From positions 1,612,001 through 1,676,000 of the forward strand of contig NZ_CP053826.1 of NCBI RefSeq assembly GCF_013372125.1: 64,000 nucleotides of DNA, read 5' to 3'. Every line of letters begins with the position of its first letter. Position 1 is the first letter of the stretch. A program made the translations under genes and the position numbers. The DNA comes from Campylobacter curvus. GTDB lineage: Bacteria; Campylobacterota; Campylobacteria; Campylobacterales; Campylobacteraceae. The notes beneath the pieces were generated by a model, which saw only the letters and a program-made list of their open reading frames with translations, did not search any database and was not told the DNA's origin. Shown here one piece after another: positions 55,702 through 64,000 of the stretch.

Positions 55702-57370
55702 AAATTTCTCCCCTTTGAGCGGCTGCGAGCTGAGCTCTTACCATTATCTTTGCCTTGCAGTCGGCGCAACAATAAAGCGTCTTTATCTTGTCCGGTTGCG
55801 AGGCAAAGCGCGGCGCCATGATCGTGGCTATCTTTTCGACCGCTTTTTTGGTCGCAAACTCTTTGCCACACTCTATACATTTAAATAGCTCGTCTTTGGC
55901 AAGCTCGTTATAGGTGAAAAATTTTGGCTCCAGCTCGACCTTGCCGACGTTTAGTTTGATCGTATCTTTTTCGGCGCAGCTAAGCTCGCAATATCCGCAC
56001 GCCGTGCAGACGCTAGGATTGAATTTGATAGAATTTTCATTTTTATCGGCTATCAAGGCATTTACGTTGCAAGCTCCGACGCAGCTGGCGCAAAGCGTGC
56101 AGGTGTCTTGATTTATCGTGACATAGCCGTATCTTATCGGCTCGTCAGTGTAGATCGCGCCTAAATTTTCATCGCCGACTAGAAATTCCAGCCTCTTAGC
56201 GAAAATTTCGCGTTTTGCTAGGGCGTATTCGCTGATGTGATGTTCGCTGCCTTCGATGAATTCCACTTTTAAAAGCGCCTCCTTTAGCTCTCTTTCGTTT
56301 TTGGCGACGAAAACGGCGGTTTTTTTAAATTTCAGCTCGTAAATTTGATTTACGATGTCAATCGCCATACTCGTGCCTTTTAGCCTGGCATTTGAGTAGA
56401 GGATAACGTTTGCACCGCTTTCTTGAAGCAGGGTCAAAAGATGCGTTTGGCTCAAAAATTTCTCGCCCTCTATCGCAAACGGCACTACATTGGTAGGTAA
56501 ATTTACGTTTAAATTTTCAAGATCGCTTACGCGCGGCACTATAAGCGCGATCTTGCCCTTATACATCCTGGCTACCTCGATAAACGCCGCTCTAGGCATG
56601 AGCGAATAATCGATCGAGCCGCTAGGACAAACGCTCACGCACTCGCCGCAGTTCACACAGTCAATGTGCGAAAACACAAGATGCTTGGTCTCGTCCTCTT
56701 TTAGTATCGCTACGCTAGGGCAGACCTCGACGCATCTGCCGCAGATCTCCTCTCTGCGCTCGTGATACTGGCAAATACTAGAATCATAAGTGATGAAGCT
56801 TTTGTAAGGATAGCTTGGCGAGTGAGCGTTCAAAAATTCTAAAATTTCATCATCGCTCATGTGTGCTATCTCGATACAACCGCTTTGTTTTAGCATGTAT
56901 TCGCGGGCGTTTTGAGCGAGTAAAAAGTCACAGTCGATCTCAAATTCGCCCTCTTCGCGAGTGACGATGACGCTAAGCTCTCCGACCGCGCCGTAGACGA
57001 ATTTCACTTCGATGTGAGAAAGCTCGATCACTTTGTAGCCGTTATCTTTTAAAATTTGAGCTAAATTTTCGCGTCCGCCGTTACTTACTACGACTACGTT
57101 TTTACCGACCTTTTTCTCGTAGTCGATGTCCTTTGCCAAGTCAAAACAGGTCGCGCGCGCCTCGTAGAGCATGAGAGCGGTTTTTGCCTTTTCGAGGACG
57201 CCATCGCTTGAGCTTTTAAGATAAAAATCTATCTCCGGCGCGATAATATCAGCGCTCAATCTTGGCGAATTCGATACTAAAAAATGAGCGTTTTCATCGG
57301 TGGTCACTTCGATCTGCTCGTTTAGCATCACGGCCTCGCCGCTAGGGTTGTAAAAGCCAAATTCTTTCAT
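55694..57370 (-). CDS. Polyferredoxin-like 4Fe-4S protein linked to formate dehydrogenase
   Basis: 558-residue cytoplasmic protein without signal peptide. Two ferredoxin pairs are present: CGRCVEVCPSVAI and CVNCGECVSVCPSGSI near 210-255, and CTLCASCVGACNVNAL and CTACGYCELSCAEKD near 425-475. A further zinc-ribbon-like end follows (CIECGKEF, then CCADCK). Between them lies a CoB-CoM-reductase-like stretch. Upstream of the TorD gene and overlapping it. Similar proteins occur with fdh genes in epsilonproteobacteria; maturation or electron bifurcation roles are both possible. Not a known subunit of the enzyme itself. Confidence 0.75.
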   Translation of the reverse strand: MKEFGFYNPSGEAVMLNEQIEVTTDENAHFLVSNSPRLSADIIAPEIDFYLKSSSDGVLEKAKTALMLYEARATCFDLAKDIDYEKKVGKNVVVVSNGGRENLAQILKDNGYKVIELSHIEVKFVYGAVGELSVIVTREEGEFEIDCDFLLAQNAREYMLKQSGCIEIAHMSDDEILEFLNAHSPSYPYKSFITYDSSICQYHERREEICGRCVEVCPSVAILKEDETKHLVFSHIDCVNCGECVSVCPSGSIDYSLMPRAAFIEVARMYKGKIALIVPRVSDLENLNVNLPTNVVPFAIEGEKFLSQTHLLTLLQESGANVILYSNARLKGTSMAIDIVNQIYELKFKKTAVFVAKNERELKEALLKVEFIEGSEHHISEYALAKREIFAKRLEFLVGDENLGAIYTDEPIRYGYVTINQDTCTLCASCVGACNVNALIADKNENSIKFNPSVCTACGYCELSCAEKDTIKLNVGKVELEPKFFTYNELAKDELFKCIECGKEFATKKAVEKIATIMAPRFASQPDKIKTLYCCADCKAKIMVRAQLAAAQRGEIYE

Positions 57371-57508
57371 CTTTGCAGCCTTGATTTTAAAATTTTCACA
57401 TACTACTATTAATGAGTTTAAAGCTCAGTTAAGTTAAAATTTTAAATTTTAAAAGTAAGTAAAAATGTGATACAATTGCGCCAGTAACAAAAATTACTTG
57501 GAGAAAAC

Positions 57509-58834
57509 ATGAGCTTTCAAAACCTCCCGCAAATAGATAAAATTTTAAACCTTGAGCGTTTCAAAGACGCCATAAAACCAGTGCTTGGCGAAATTTCACG
57601 AGATATTTTAAAAGAGCAAAGAGAGCTTTTGAAACTCGGGCAAAATTCGCTAAACAAAGAGGCGATCATAGAAAAGATCGCGCAAAAATACGAGCAGTAT
57701 AAGGCCGGCGAGCTAGCACCGCTGATAAACGCGACTGGTGTGAGCATCCATACAAATCTTGGTAGGAGCGTGATAGACGAGCGAATTTATGAGCGGGCAA
57801 AAGAGATAATCTGCTCGTATTCAAACCTCGAATACAACCTGCTTTCGGGCTCTCGCGGCAACCGCTACGACTACTCGGCCAGGCTACTTTCCACGCTTTT
57901 TGGCAGCGAGGACGCCCTCATAGTAAATAACAACGCAAGCGCCGTATTTTTGGTCCTAAACACCTTTGCGCGAGGAGGCGAGACGATAGTCAGCCGCGGC
58001 GAGCTGGTCGAGATCGGCGGCAGCTTTCGCGTTCCGGAGGTCATGAGCGCATCAGGGACCAGCCTAAAAGAGATCGGCACGACGAACAAAACGCGCCTTA
58101 GCGACTACGAAAGCGCGATAAACGAAAATACAAAAATGCTTTTAAAGGTGCATCGCTCGAATTTTGACATCGTGGGCTTTAGCGAGGATGTGGGTATCGG
58201 CGAAATTTCAAATTTAGCCAAAAGCAAAGGCTTACTTGATTACTACGACCTTGGTAGCGGTCACATCGGCGATCTACCGTATAATCTAGACAAAGACGAG
58301 CCTAGCGTGAGTAAAATTTTACAAAGCGGCTCAAGCCTCATTAGCTTTAGCGGCGATAAGCTCTTTGGCTCGGTGCAATGCGGCATAATCCTTGGCAAAA
58401 AGGAGCTCATAGCAAAGCTTCGCAAAAATCAGCTTTTAAGGATGCTGCGTGTCGATAAAGTCATCATCTCGCTACTTTGCGAGAGCATAAAGGCCTACAT
58501 AAACAAAGAATTTTCTCTCATCACGACGCTAAATCAGCTGCATAAAAGCGTAGATGAGCTTAAAATTTTAGCCGGCGAGATAAATCAAAATTTAGCCCGC
58601 CCGCTTGAAATTTTAGACACGCAGACCTTCGTAGGCGGCGGAACGATGCCAAACAAGCGCATACCAAGCATCGCACTGGCATTAAAAGGCGACGCGCAGA
58701 CAAACGAGCGAAATTTCAGAGCCAAAAAGGTCATCGGCCGCATAGAAAATGATAAATTTTTACTAGATCTTCGCTGCGTGCTACAAAAAGACGTAGCCAA
58801 ACTCACAAAGGTCATAAACGAGGTGACGAAATGA
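57509..58834 (+). CDS. selA: L-seryl-tRNA(Sec) selenium transferase
   Basis: 441-residue PLP enzyme turning Ser-tRNA-Sec into Sec-tRNA-Sec with selenophosphate. The N-terminal tRNA-binding part is followed by INATGVSIHTNLGRS near residue 73, the fold-type I core, and the PLP lysine in SFSGDKLFGSVQCGIILG near 285. The C-terminal part includes TFVGGGTMPNKRIPS. Length is just below the usual 450-465. Site TTGGAGAAAAC. It overlaps selB by 4 bases. Confidence 0.97.
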   Translation: MSFQNLPQIDKILNLERFKDAIKPVLGEISRDILKEQRELLKLGQNSLNKEAIIEKIAQKYEQYKAGELAPLINATGVSIHTNLGRSVIDERIYERAKEIICSYSNLEYNLLSGSRGNRYDYSARLLSTLFGSEDALIVNNNASAVFLVLNTFARGGETIVSRGELVEIGGSFRVPEVMSASGTSLKEIGTTNKTRLSDYESAINENTKMLLKVHRSNFDIVGFSEDVGIGEISNLAKSKGLLDYYDLGSGHIGDLPYNLDKDEPSVSKILQSGSSLISFSGDKLFGSVQCGIILGKKELIAKLRKNQLLRMLRVDKVIISLLCESIKAYINKEFSLITTLNQLHKSVDELKILAGEINQNLARPLEILDTQTFVGGGTMPNKRIPSIALALKGDAQTNERNFRAKKVIGRIENDKFLLDLRCVLQKDVAKLTKVINEVTK

Positions 58835-60648
58835 GCGTGATAATCGGCACCGCCGGGCATATAGACCACGGCAAAACAGCTTTGATCAAGGCGTTAAACG
58901 GCTTTGAGGGCGACGTGATGGCGCAAGAAAAAGAGCGTGGCATCACGATAGATCTTAGCTTCTCAAACCTAAAAAGAGGTGATGAAAATATCGCTTTCAT
59001 CGATGTACCGGGGCACGAAAGCCTCGTTAAAACGATGATCAGCGGCGCATTTGGCTTTGACGCGTGCCTTTTGGTGGTCGCGGCAAACGAAGGCATAATG
59101 CCTCAAACCAAAGAGCACATCAATATCCTAAGTCTGCTTGGCGTAAATTCCATCATAGTAGCCATAACAAAAAGCGATCTGGTAAGCGCGCAGGAGCTAG
59201 CCCAAAGAGAGCGCGAGATCAGAGACTACATCGCAAAATTTCCAAATTTACAGATCCTAAACGTCTTTGCGACCAGCATAAAAGACGAGCAAAGCATCGC
59301 GGAGCTAAAAAACTATCTTTTTAACATAAAGCCTAAAAAGCGCGATATAGACGGCGTTTTTCGCTATTACATAGACCGAGTTTTTAGCCTAAAGGGCATA
59401 GGCTCGGTGGTGACTGGTAGCGTGATAGAGGGCAGCGTGCGTAAAAACGAAAAGCTCTTTGACTGCGACCTTGGCAAAGAAGTGAGCGTGCGAAGCGTGC
59501 AGATGCACGACAGCTTCGTAGAAAGCGCCAGTGCCAGTAATCGCGTGGCGCTAAATTTAACAGGCGTGGAGCTAAGCGAGCTAAAAAAGGGTCAGCTGCT
59601 TAGTAAAAAAGGATTTTTTAGAGGCTTTAACGAAGCCGATGCGGTCGTCTTTGCAGACCTTACGCACAATCAAAGCGTGACATTTTGCGTAGGAAGCAAG
59701 CAGTGCGCGGCAAAAGCGCTAGTTTTAAGCAAAGAAAGCGATAGCCTTTTTGCTACGTTCAAATTTGAAAAAGAGATGTTTTTAAAATTTAACGAGCCTT
59801 TCGTGCTCATCTCAAATGGTCGCGTCATAGGCGGCGGACGCGTGCTAAATCCGATAATGGAGCCGATGAAAAAGCAGATCAAAATAGCATTTTTAAACGC
59901 TCTTAACAAAAGCGACTTTAAAAGTGCCTTTACGATGCTAAAGGATATCCATAAAAACGGCTTTGGCATCATAGGCTCGTATCAGCGCTTCGGCCTTACG
60001 CATGAAGAGGCACTTGGCGTAGCAAAGAGCCTAAACAACGTCTTTGTCGATGAAAAAGCACTAAATATCTACGACATAAACGCTATCTCTCGTATAAAAA
60101 GCTTCGTGAAATTCATACTTGAGAAAAACAAATTCGCCATATTTTCAGCCTCCTCGGTCGCATTAAAACTTGGCTGGGCGAGTGAAAATTTAGCCCAAAA
60201 GGCCATAGACGAGCTACAAGATGAAGGCGCTATCGTCAAAAACGAGGGCGTTTATACCAAAAGCGGAGTAAATTTCAGCGAGCTGAAGATACGCTTGGAG
60301 GATGAAATTTATAAAATTTTAGACGCCGCAAAGCTCGCTCCGGAAGCTCCTTACAACATCTATGACCAGCTCGAGATAGACCGCATCAGCGGCGATAATG
60401 CGCTAAAAAAGCTTACCGCCGCCGGTCGCGTCGTAAGGCTGGCGCACAATCTCTTCATCACGGCAAAATCGCTTGAAGATGCGATGAATAGGCTGCGAGA
60501 GCTCATTAAAAAAGACGGCTTCGCAAATGTGCAAAACGCCAAAGACGCTCTAAATTTAAGCCGAAAATACGTCATAGCCTATCTTGAGAACCTCGACCGC
60601 GCAAGCGATATAGCAAAAGACGGGCAAAACCGAATTTTTAAGGGCTGA
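58831..60648 (+). CDS. selB: Selenocysteine-specific elongation factor
   Basis: 605-residue GTPase delivering Sec-tRNA-Sec to UGA codons with a SECIS hairpin. GTP motifs: GHIDHGKTALIKAL near residue 10, DVPGHESLVKTM near 58 and ITKSDL near 113. Domains II and III follow (about 180-345), then about four winged-helix repeats (about 350-605) that bind SECIS RNA. The ATGA overlap with selA gives translational coupling. Targets visible here are fdhA and selD. Confidence 0.97.
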   Translation: MSVIIGTAGHIDHGKTALIKALNGFEGDVMAQEKERGITIDLSFSNLKRGDENIAFIDVPGHESLVKTMISGAFGFDACLLVVAANEGIMPQTKEHINILSLLGVNSIIVAITKSDLVSAQELAQREREIRDYIAKFPNLQILNVFATSIKDEQSIAELKNYLFNIKPKKRDIDGVFRYYIDRVFSLKGIGSVVTGSVIEGSVRKNEKLFDCDLGKEVSVRSVQMHDSFVESASASNRVALNLTGVELSELKKGQLLSKKGFFRGFNEADAVVFADLTHNQSVTFCVGSKQCAAKALVLSKESDSLFATFKFEKEMFLKFNEPFVLISNGRVIGGGRVLNPIMEPMKKQIKIAFLNALNKSDFKSAFTMLKDIHKNGFGIIGSYQRFGLTHEEALGVAKSLNNVFVDEKALNIYDINAISRIKSFVKFILEKNKFAIFSASSVALKLGWASENLAQKAIDELQDEGAIVKNEGVYTKSGVNFSELKIRLEDEIYKILDAAKLAPEAPYNIYDQLEIDRISGDNALKKLTAAGRVVRLAHNLFITAKSLEDAMNRLRELIKKDGFANVQNAKDALNLSRKYVIAYLENLDRASDIAKDGQNRIFKG

Positions 60649-60709
60649 TTTAACTGCTATTTTATATTTTTTATATATAATCGCAAAAAATTTTTAAAAA
60701 GGTAAATCA

Positions 60710-61429
60710 ATGAAAAAAATCGTATTAACGAGTATGATCGCGGCTAGCGCGCTATTTGCCGCAACAGATGCGCAAATTTTAGGCTTTTACAAGCAGATCG
60801 TCCCTCAAGGCGTAAATGTCGAAATTTTATCTCGTCACAAACTAAGCGACCACCAAGAATACGAAGCTGTTATCTTGAAACTAAGCAATGGCGGTATGAG
60901 CCAAGACGAGATAATCTTCACGAAAGGCGATTTGCTCTTACCTGACATCCTCGATCTTAAAACCGGCAAAAGCTATAAAGGCGAGCTTCAAGAACAAATG
61001 ATGATCACCAAGCTATCAGCCATCTATAAAAACGAGGATGCGGCCAATATCATAAGGCTTGGCAACGATAGCAAAAAGACCACGAAAGTGATGTTTAGCG
61101 ATCCGGAGTGCCCTTACTGCCGTGAGGAGCTAAAAAATATCGAAAAAACGCTGCAAAATGAGAATCTAAAGATCATCTTGACACCTGTACACGACAAAAG
61201 TGCACTTGAAAAGAGCTACCTCATCTACAAAGACCTAAAATCGGTCAAGTCAGACAGCGACAAGGTCAAAGTACTAAGGAAATATTTCGCAGAAAATTTC
61301 AAAGTACCGGAGCATAGCGTCACTGACGAGCAAGTCGCTCAAATGGACAACCTAAGACGCAAATACCTCTTAGCCGGCCTTAGAAGCGTTCCTTTCTTCG
61401 TCGACGAAACGATACTTACTAAAAAATAA
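60710..61429 (+). CDS. DsbC/DsbG-like periplasmic thiol isomerase
   Basis: 239-residue secreted thioredoxin-fold protein. Signal peptide ends SALFAATD. The catalytic motif is CPYC in VMFSDPECPYCREELKN near residue 137, with the cis-Pro loop LRSVPFFVDE near the C-terminus. It has an N-terminal dimerisation-like domain (about 20-110), as in DsbC. Substrates are unknown. It follows selB with only 61 bases between, but its own site (AAAAAGGTAAATC) suggests separate expression. Confidence 0.85.
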   Translation: MKKIVLTSMIAASALFAATDAQILGFYKQIVPQGVNVEILSRHKLSDHQEYEAVILKLSNGGMSQDEIIFTKGDLLLPDILDLKTGKSYKGELQEQMMITKLSAIYKNEDAANIIRLGNDSKKTTKVMFSDPECPYCREELKNIEKTLQNENLKIILTPVHDKSALEKSYLIYKDLKSVKSDSDKVKVLRKYFAENFKVPEHSVTDEQVAQMDNLRRKYLLAGLRSVPFFVDETILTKK

Positions 61430-61433
61430 CCCC

Positions 61434-61470
61434 AAGAGGCGAGCTTTAGTCTAAATTTTGCTCGCCTCTT
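61434..61470. terminator. Bidirectional terminator between the DsbC-like gene and mqnA
   Basis: Perfect 11-bp stem AAGAGGCGAGC with GCTCGCCTCTT around a 15-base loop, located between two convergent genes. It overlaps the last codons of mqnA. Confidence 0.88.
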
Positions 61471-62149
61471 TAAATTCGGGCTTAAATTTCAGCCTTCTGG
61501 CACGATTTAAAAATACAAAAAGCGCCTTTTTCTCCTTGGCCGTGAGCTTATAGCTGATAAATTTCAGATACCATTTGATCTCTTGCGGGCGGATCTGACG
61601 CGATCTTGAGTAGCTTTGCAGGATATAGCCCGGGATCTTTACGTTTTGACGTAAGAAATTTCGGGCCAATCTTTTATAAAATTCGCCGTTTTTTCGGTAG
61701 CAAAACCTGGCGAAAACAAACGGTAGGTGCGTTTTGGCATGCCAAATTTCGCCCATATCGTGAAATCTATCCGCGCCTTCGTTTATATAAGCCTTTAACG
61801 CCCTGTCGCCTATGACTACCTCGCCTTTTAGCCCTAAAACTCGGCTTAGCATATTTGAGCTGGCACTCGCACTATCAAGCTTTGGTGCGCTATTTTTACG
61901 CACCAGCACGCTTTTTACCTGTCGTTTGGCGACGATGCCAAGATCAAGCTTCTTATATATGCTTCGCCTGCTCTCGACGCTTGATATCACAGCAGCGTCG
62001 ATGCGCCCATTTCTTAGGTCGCGATTTAGCTTGCTTGGCACTCCTTTTTTAAACTCGATCGCCTTTTTGACGTAGCTAGTAAGCGGGGAGCGCTTTAAAA
62101 ATATATGGAAAGGGAGCAAATTTAGATAGTCTATCTTGCCAAATATCAT
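61451..62149 (-). CDS. mqnA: Chorismate dehydratase of the futalosine menaquinone pathway
   Basis: 232-residue MqnA, which dehydrates chorismate to 3-enolpyruvylbenzoate. Family segments: GKIDYLNLLPFHIFLKR at the N-terminus, GVPSKLNRDLRNGRIDAAVISSVESRR near 36-60, and GDRALKAYINEGADRFHDMGEIWHAKTHLPFVFARF near 118-150. A lysine/arginine-rich C-terminal tail is present. The future product menaquinone is the acceptor for formate dehydrogenase. It lies 15 bases after the quinone reductase gene. Confidence 0.92.
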   Translation of the reverse strand: MIFGKIDYLNLLPFHIFLKRSPLTSYVKKAIEFKKGVPSKLNRDLRNGRIDAAVISSVESRRSIYKKLDLGIVAKRQVKSVLVRKNSAPKLDSASASSNMLSRVLGLKGEVVIGDRALKAYINEGADRFHDMGEIWHAKTHLPFVFARFCYRKNGEFYKRLARNFLRQNVKIPGYILQSYSRSRQIRPQEIKWYLKFISYKLTAKEKKALFVFLNRARRLKFKPEFKEASKI

Positions 62150-62164
62150 ATCTCGCTCACTCGC

Positions 62165-62716
62165 TTAAATTTGATATTCATCCTCTTCCAGCTCGTTTTT
62201 AAGCAGCTTCACATATCTTTGCACGTGAGCCTTGATGTCAGCCTCCGTAGCGCCTAAAGCACCGCCGGCTGCGAAGATGCGGTTGAAAGTCATGCCGCAG
62301 TAATACGCTCCAAGCTGCAAAGGAAGCAAAATTTCACCCAGCGTGAATTTAACCGAGCCTTTTTTGGAATATTCGGACTCTTGAGCGCCGATACTTATGG
62401 CTATTTGAAGCTCTTTACCATCAAGCTTGCTACTACCGTTATCGTTTATGAACTTACCCTTTAAAACCTCGTCCATATAGGCCTTTAGCATAGGCGGGAC
62501 GGAAAACCAAAACATCGGGAACTGAAACACTATCCTGTCTGCACCGATCAGTAGATCTTGCTCGGCTTTTGCATCAAATGCGCGCGTATCGCTGCCATAA
62601 ATAGCCTCCAAATGGCGCACGCTAACATCAGGCACGCCCTTTGCCGCCTCAAACAAAGCGCGATTGATACGAGAATCCTCAAAATACGGATGCGACATTA
62701 TAACGATAGTTTTCAT
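62165..62716 (-). CDS. Flavodoxin-fold NAD(P)H quinone reductase (KefF/YwrO-like)
   Basis: 183-residue flavodoxin-like FMN enzyme. Features: IVIMSHPYFEDSRINRAL phosphate loop at the N-terminus, FQFPMFWFSVPPMLKAYMDEVL near 88-110 and SIGAQESEYSKKG near 130. These match the KefF/MdaB/YwrO quinone reductase group, which do two-electron reduction of quinones. Site AAAGGAGCAAGT. It precedes mqnA on the same strand, so it may act with menaquinone metabolism. Confidence 0.85.
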   Translation of the reverse strand: MKTIVIMSHPYFEDSRINRALFEAAKGVPDVSVRHLEAIYGSDTRAFDAKAEQDLLIGADRIVFQFPMFWFSVPPMLKAYMDEVLKGKFINDNGSSKLDGKELQIAISIGAQESEYSKKGSVKFTLGEILLPLQLGAYYCGMTFNRIFAAGGALGATEADIKAHVQRYVKLLKNELEEDEYQI

Positions 62717-62827
62717 ACTTGCTCCTTTGATTGTAGATTTTAAAAATTTCTCTCAAAATTATACTCAAACTTGCTTAAAATTTTAATGCTTCTTGAGCGA
62801 TCTTTAGCCTATCTGATCGCCACCTAG

Positions 62828-63001
62828 CCAAAATTAAATTTCGACAAAATAGTGCAGGATAAGACCCTGATATACGAGCTTTTAAAGCATAGAGACAAGG
62901 GTATGTCGCATAAAATTTTGCTAAGCGATAATGAAGCCAAAAAGCAAGCTGATAAGATAATGTCCAGGGTGCAGGCATTGATGAGCCAAAGTGCGGTGTA
63001 A
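62828..63001 (+). pseudogene. C-terminal remnant of an unidentified gene
   Basis: A 57-codon open stretch after an in-frame TAG, ending with a TAA at 62999-63001. It encodes a lysine-rich helical peptide (KIVQDKTLIYELLKHRDKG then NEAKKQADKIMSRVQALM) with protein-like composition but no start codon or ribosome site. MITE-like copy 4 inserted right at its stop codon. The origin is not recognised; it may be non-functional or chance. Confidence 0.35.
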
Positions 63002-63007
63002 AGATTT

Positions 63008-63193
63008 GGCTCTGTTATAATAAATCATTGACACTTGCTTCGCAAACCCTGTTCGCTCCGCAAAGCGCCGAACATATAGCACGATTTACGCGGTCAGCTA
63101 CCGCTTCCCTGTAAATCGGCGGCGATAGCGTCGCTTCACAAGGTTTGACTTCGCTTTAAAATCTAAAAATCAATGAGATATTGTAACAGAGCC
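63008..63193. mobile_element. MITE-like element, copy 4 (186 bp)
   Basis: Shortest copy: ends GGCTCTGTTATAATAAATCA and the complement of GGCTCTGTTACAATATCTCA. Flanked exactly by the 8-bp direct repeat AAAGATTT (63000-63007 and 63194-63201). Internal blocks CGAACATATAGCACGATTT and GGCGATAGCGTCGCTTCACA are shared with the other copies. No open frame. Confidence 0.88.
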
Positions 63194-63225
63194 AAAGATT
63201 TATTTGAAATTCAAGCGTGACAAAT

Positions 63226-63257
63226 AACAGTAGCGATCTTGGGCGATGGCTACTGTT
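63226..63257. terminator. Hairpin downstream of upp
   Basis: AACAGTAGC and GCTACTGTT make a perfect 9-bp stem with a 14-base loop. It lies about 120 bases after the upp stop; the T-run is short, so it could be a weak terminator or only a chance hairpin. The rest of 63194-63376 shows no gene. Confidence 0.45.
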
Positions 63258-63376
63258 TACTTCAATCCTATCTCGTGAACGTTTACAGCTTTTCAAGAAG
63301 CAGTTGTTAAGCGTATAAGCTCGAAGTCACAGCAAAAATGGTGTCGTTTCGTGAGATCTGCTTTGGTTTTGTAAAT

Positions 63377-64000
63377 TTACAGCGTATTAAACACCCTATC
63401 ACCTGCGTCGCCAAGTCCCGGCACGATGTAGTTTTTCTCGTTTAGTCGCTCGTCGATCGCAGCGGTATAGACCTCGACGTCAGGGTAAATTTCACTAAAA
63501 CGCCTAAGCCCCTCGGGAGCGGCGATGATGGAGATAAATTTGATCTGCTTGATGCCGTTTTCGCGTAAAAATTTGACCGCGTCTATTGCCGTGCCGCCGG
63601 TGGCAAACATTGGATCGATGATGATGGCAAGGCGGCTTTTAGCGTCCTTTGGCAGCTTTGCGTAGAAAAACTCCGCCTGCGCGGTTTTTTCATTGCGCTG
63701 AAAGCCAAGAAACCCGACACTCGCATCGGGGATGATCGTAAAAACGCTATCGAGCATCCCAAGCGCGGCGCGCAGGATCGGGCAGATCATGACCTTTGTC
63801 GCGAGCTTTCGCGCCCTCGTCGTAGCCACGGGGGTCTGCACGCTGATCTCGCGCAGATTTAGATCCCGTGTGGCCTCGAAAATCATCAGGTGGCTTATCT
63901 CGTCAACGAGCATGCGAAACTGAAACGGCTGCGTATTTTTATCCCTTAAAATGGCGAGTTTGTGTTCGATCAAGGGGTGCGAGATGAGCCTGACGTTTTT
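63377..64000 (-). CDS. upp: Uracil phosphoribosyltransferase, start beyond window
   Basis: Nearly complete UPRT, which salvages uracil to UMP with PRPP. The frame stays open from an ATG-equivalent at 63973 to the window edge (KNVRLISHPLIEHKLAIL), matching the family N-terminus, so the true start lies past 64000. Motifs: CPILRAALGMLDSVF, the PRPP loop VDPMFATGGTAI-like IIDPMFATGGTAIDA, and the uracil-binding end NYIVPGLGDAGDRVFNTL. About 207 residues are visible, close to the usual 208. Confidence 0.95.
   Translation of the reverse strand, partial: KNVRLISHPLIEHKLAILRDKNTQPFQFRMLVDEISHLMIFEATRDLNLREISVQTPVATTRARKLATKVMICPILRAALGMLDSVFTIIPDASVGFLGFQRNEKTAQAEFFYAKLPKDAKSRLAIIIDPMFATGGTAIDAVKFLRENGIKQIKFISIIAAPEGLRRFSEIYPDVEVYTAAIDERLNEKNYIVPGLGDAGDRVFNTL

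Noticed and set aside
57371-57508. tRNA-Sec gene next to selA
   Set aside because: The spacer is AT-rich and lacks a cloverleaf, T-loop or CCA end; none was seen in the other spacers either.
62775-62978. 67-codon minus-strand frame before the quinone reductase
   Set aside because: Aromatic and cysteine-rich composition without a domain; the plus strand of the same region looks more protein-like, though also only a remnant.

Overview
The window reads as a chromosomal segment of an epsilonproteobacterium of the genus Campylobacter. The evidence is gene order and content: the motE-fliJ-purA block, the P19/FTR1 ferrous-iron operon, the fdh operon with TorD-type chaperone, futalosine-pathway mqnA, the carboxynorspermidine polyamine route, TTTAAATTT-rich spacers and AT-rich promoters. 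Coding regions are GC-richer than expected for C. jejuni, which points to the oral or intestinal group around C. curvus, C. rectus and C. showae. The species is inferred, not proven. No rRNA, tRNA or CRISPR array was recognised.

Layout. 1-3000: two paralogous Tat-exported FAD reductases and a LysR regulator, with a remnant of a second LysR. 3000-12400: motE, fliJ, purA, a hisZ-like gene, a PAS-GGDEF-EAL protein, selD, yedF and a frameshifted modE. 12700-16000: formate dehydrogenase cytochrome b, nspC, moaD and moaE. 16300-20250: a siderophore-type TonB receptor and an SbmA/YddA-like ABC protein. 20650-25260: a YedE-type selenium/thiosulfate transporter, moeA, DUF2156 and GNAT proteins and a LysE pseudogene. 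25900-33500: HI0933 flavoprotein, YajR-like MFS transporter, rdgB, LysE exporter, lipoprotein, carboxynorspermidine synthase and two membrane proteins, one broken. 33500-36720: HlyD and ABC-2 efflux operon with a 9-bp in-frame tandem repeat. 36720-42320: an apparently plug-less TonB-type barrel, a three-gene ABC importer and NnrS. 42680-50770: a TraT-like lipoprotein, then the iron operon ftr1, p19, DUF2318, two permeases, ATPase and thioredoxin. 50900-57370: fdhB, fdhA (selenocysteine), a small Tat protein, a TorD chaperone and a polyferredoxin. 57500-64000: selA, selB, a DsbC-like protein, mqnA, a quinone reductase and upp.

The unifying theme is selenium-dependent formate respiration. FdhA and SelD both contain an in-frame UGA followed by a SECIS-like hairpin. 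Selenophosphate synthesis (SelD), selenium handling (YedF, YedE), incorporation (SelA, SelB), molybdopterin synthesis (MoaD, MoaE, MoeA), a ModE-type regulator and the enzyme subunits are spread over the window. The tRNA-Sec gene was not found here. Iron supply is the second theme, with Fur-box-like sites before the two TonB receptors and ftr1.

Non-coding structure is richer than usual. There are four copies of a MITE-like element with GGCTCTGTTAYAATA ends, three of them with target duplications. A second family of about 120-bp palindromic elements has arms and an apical stem that change sequence while keeping base pairing.
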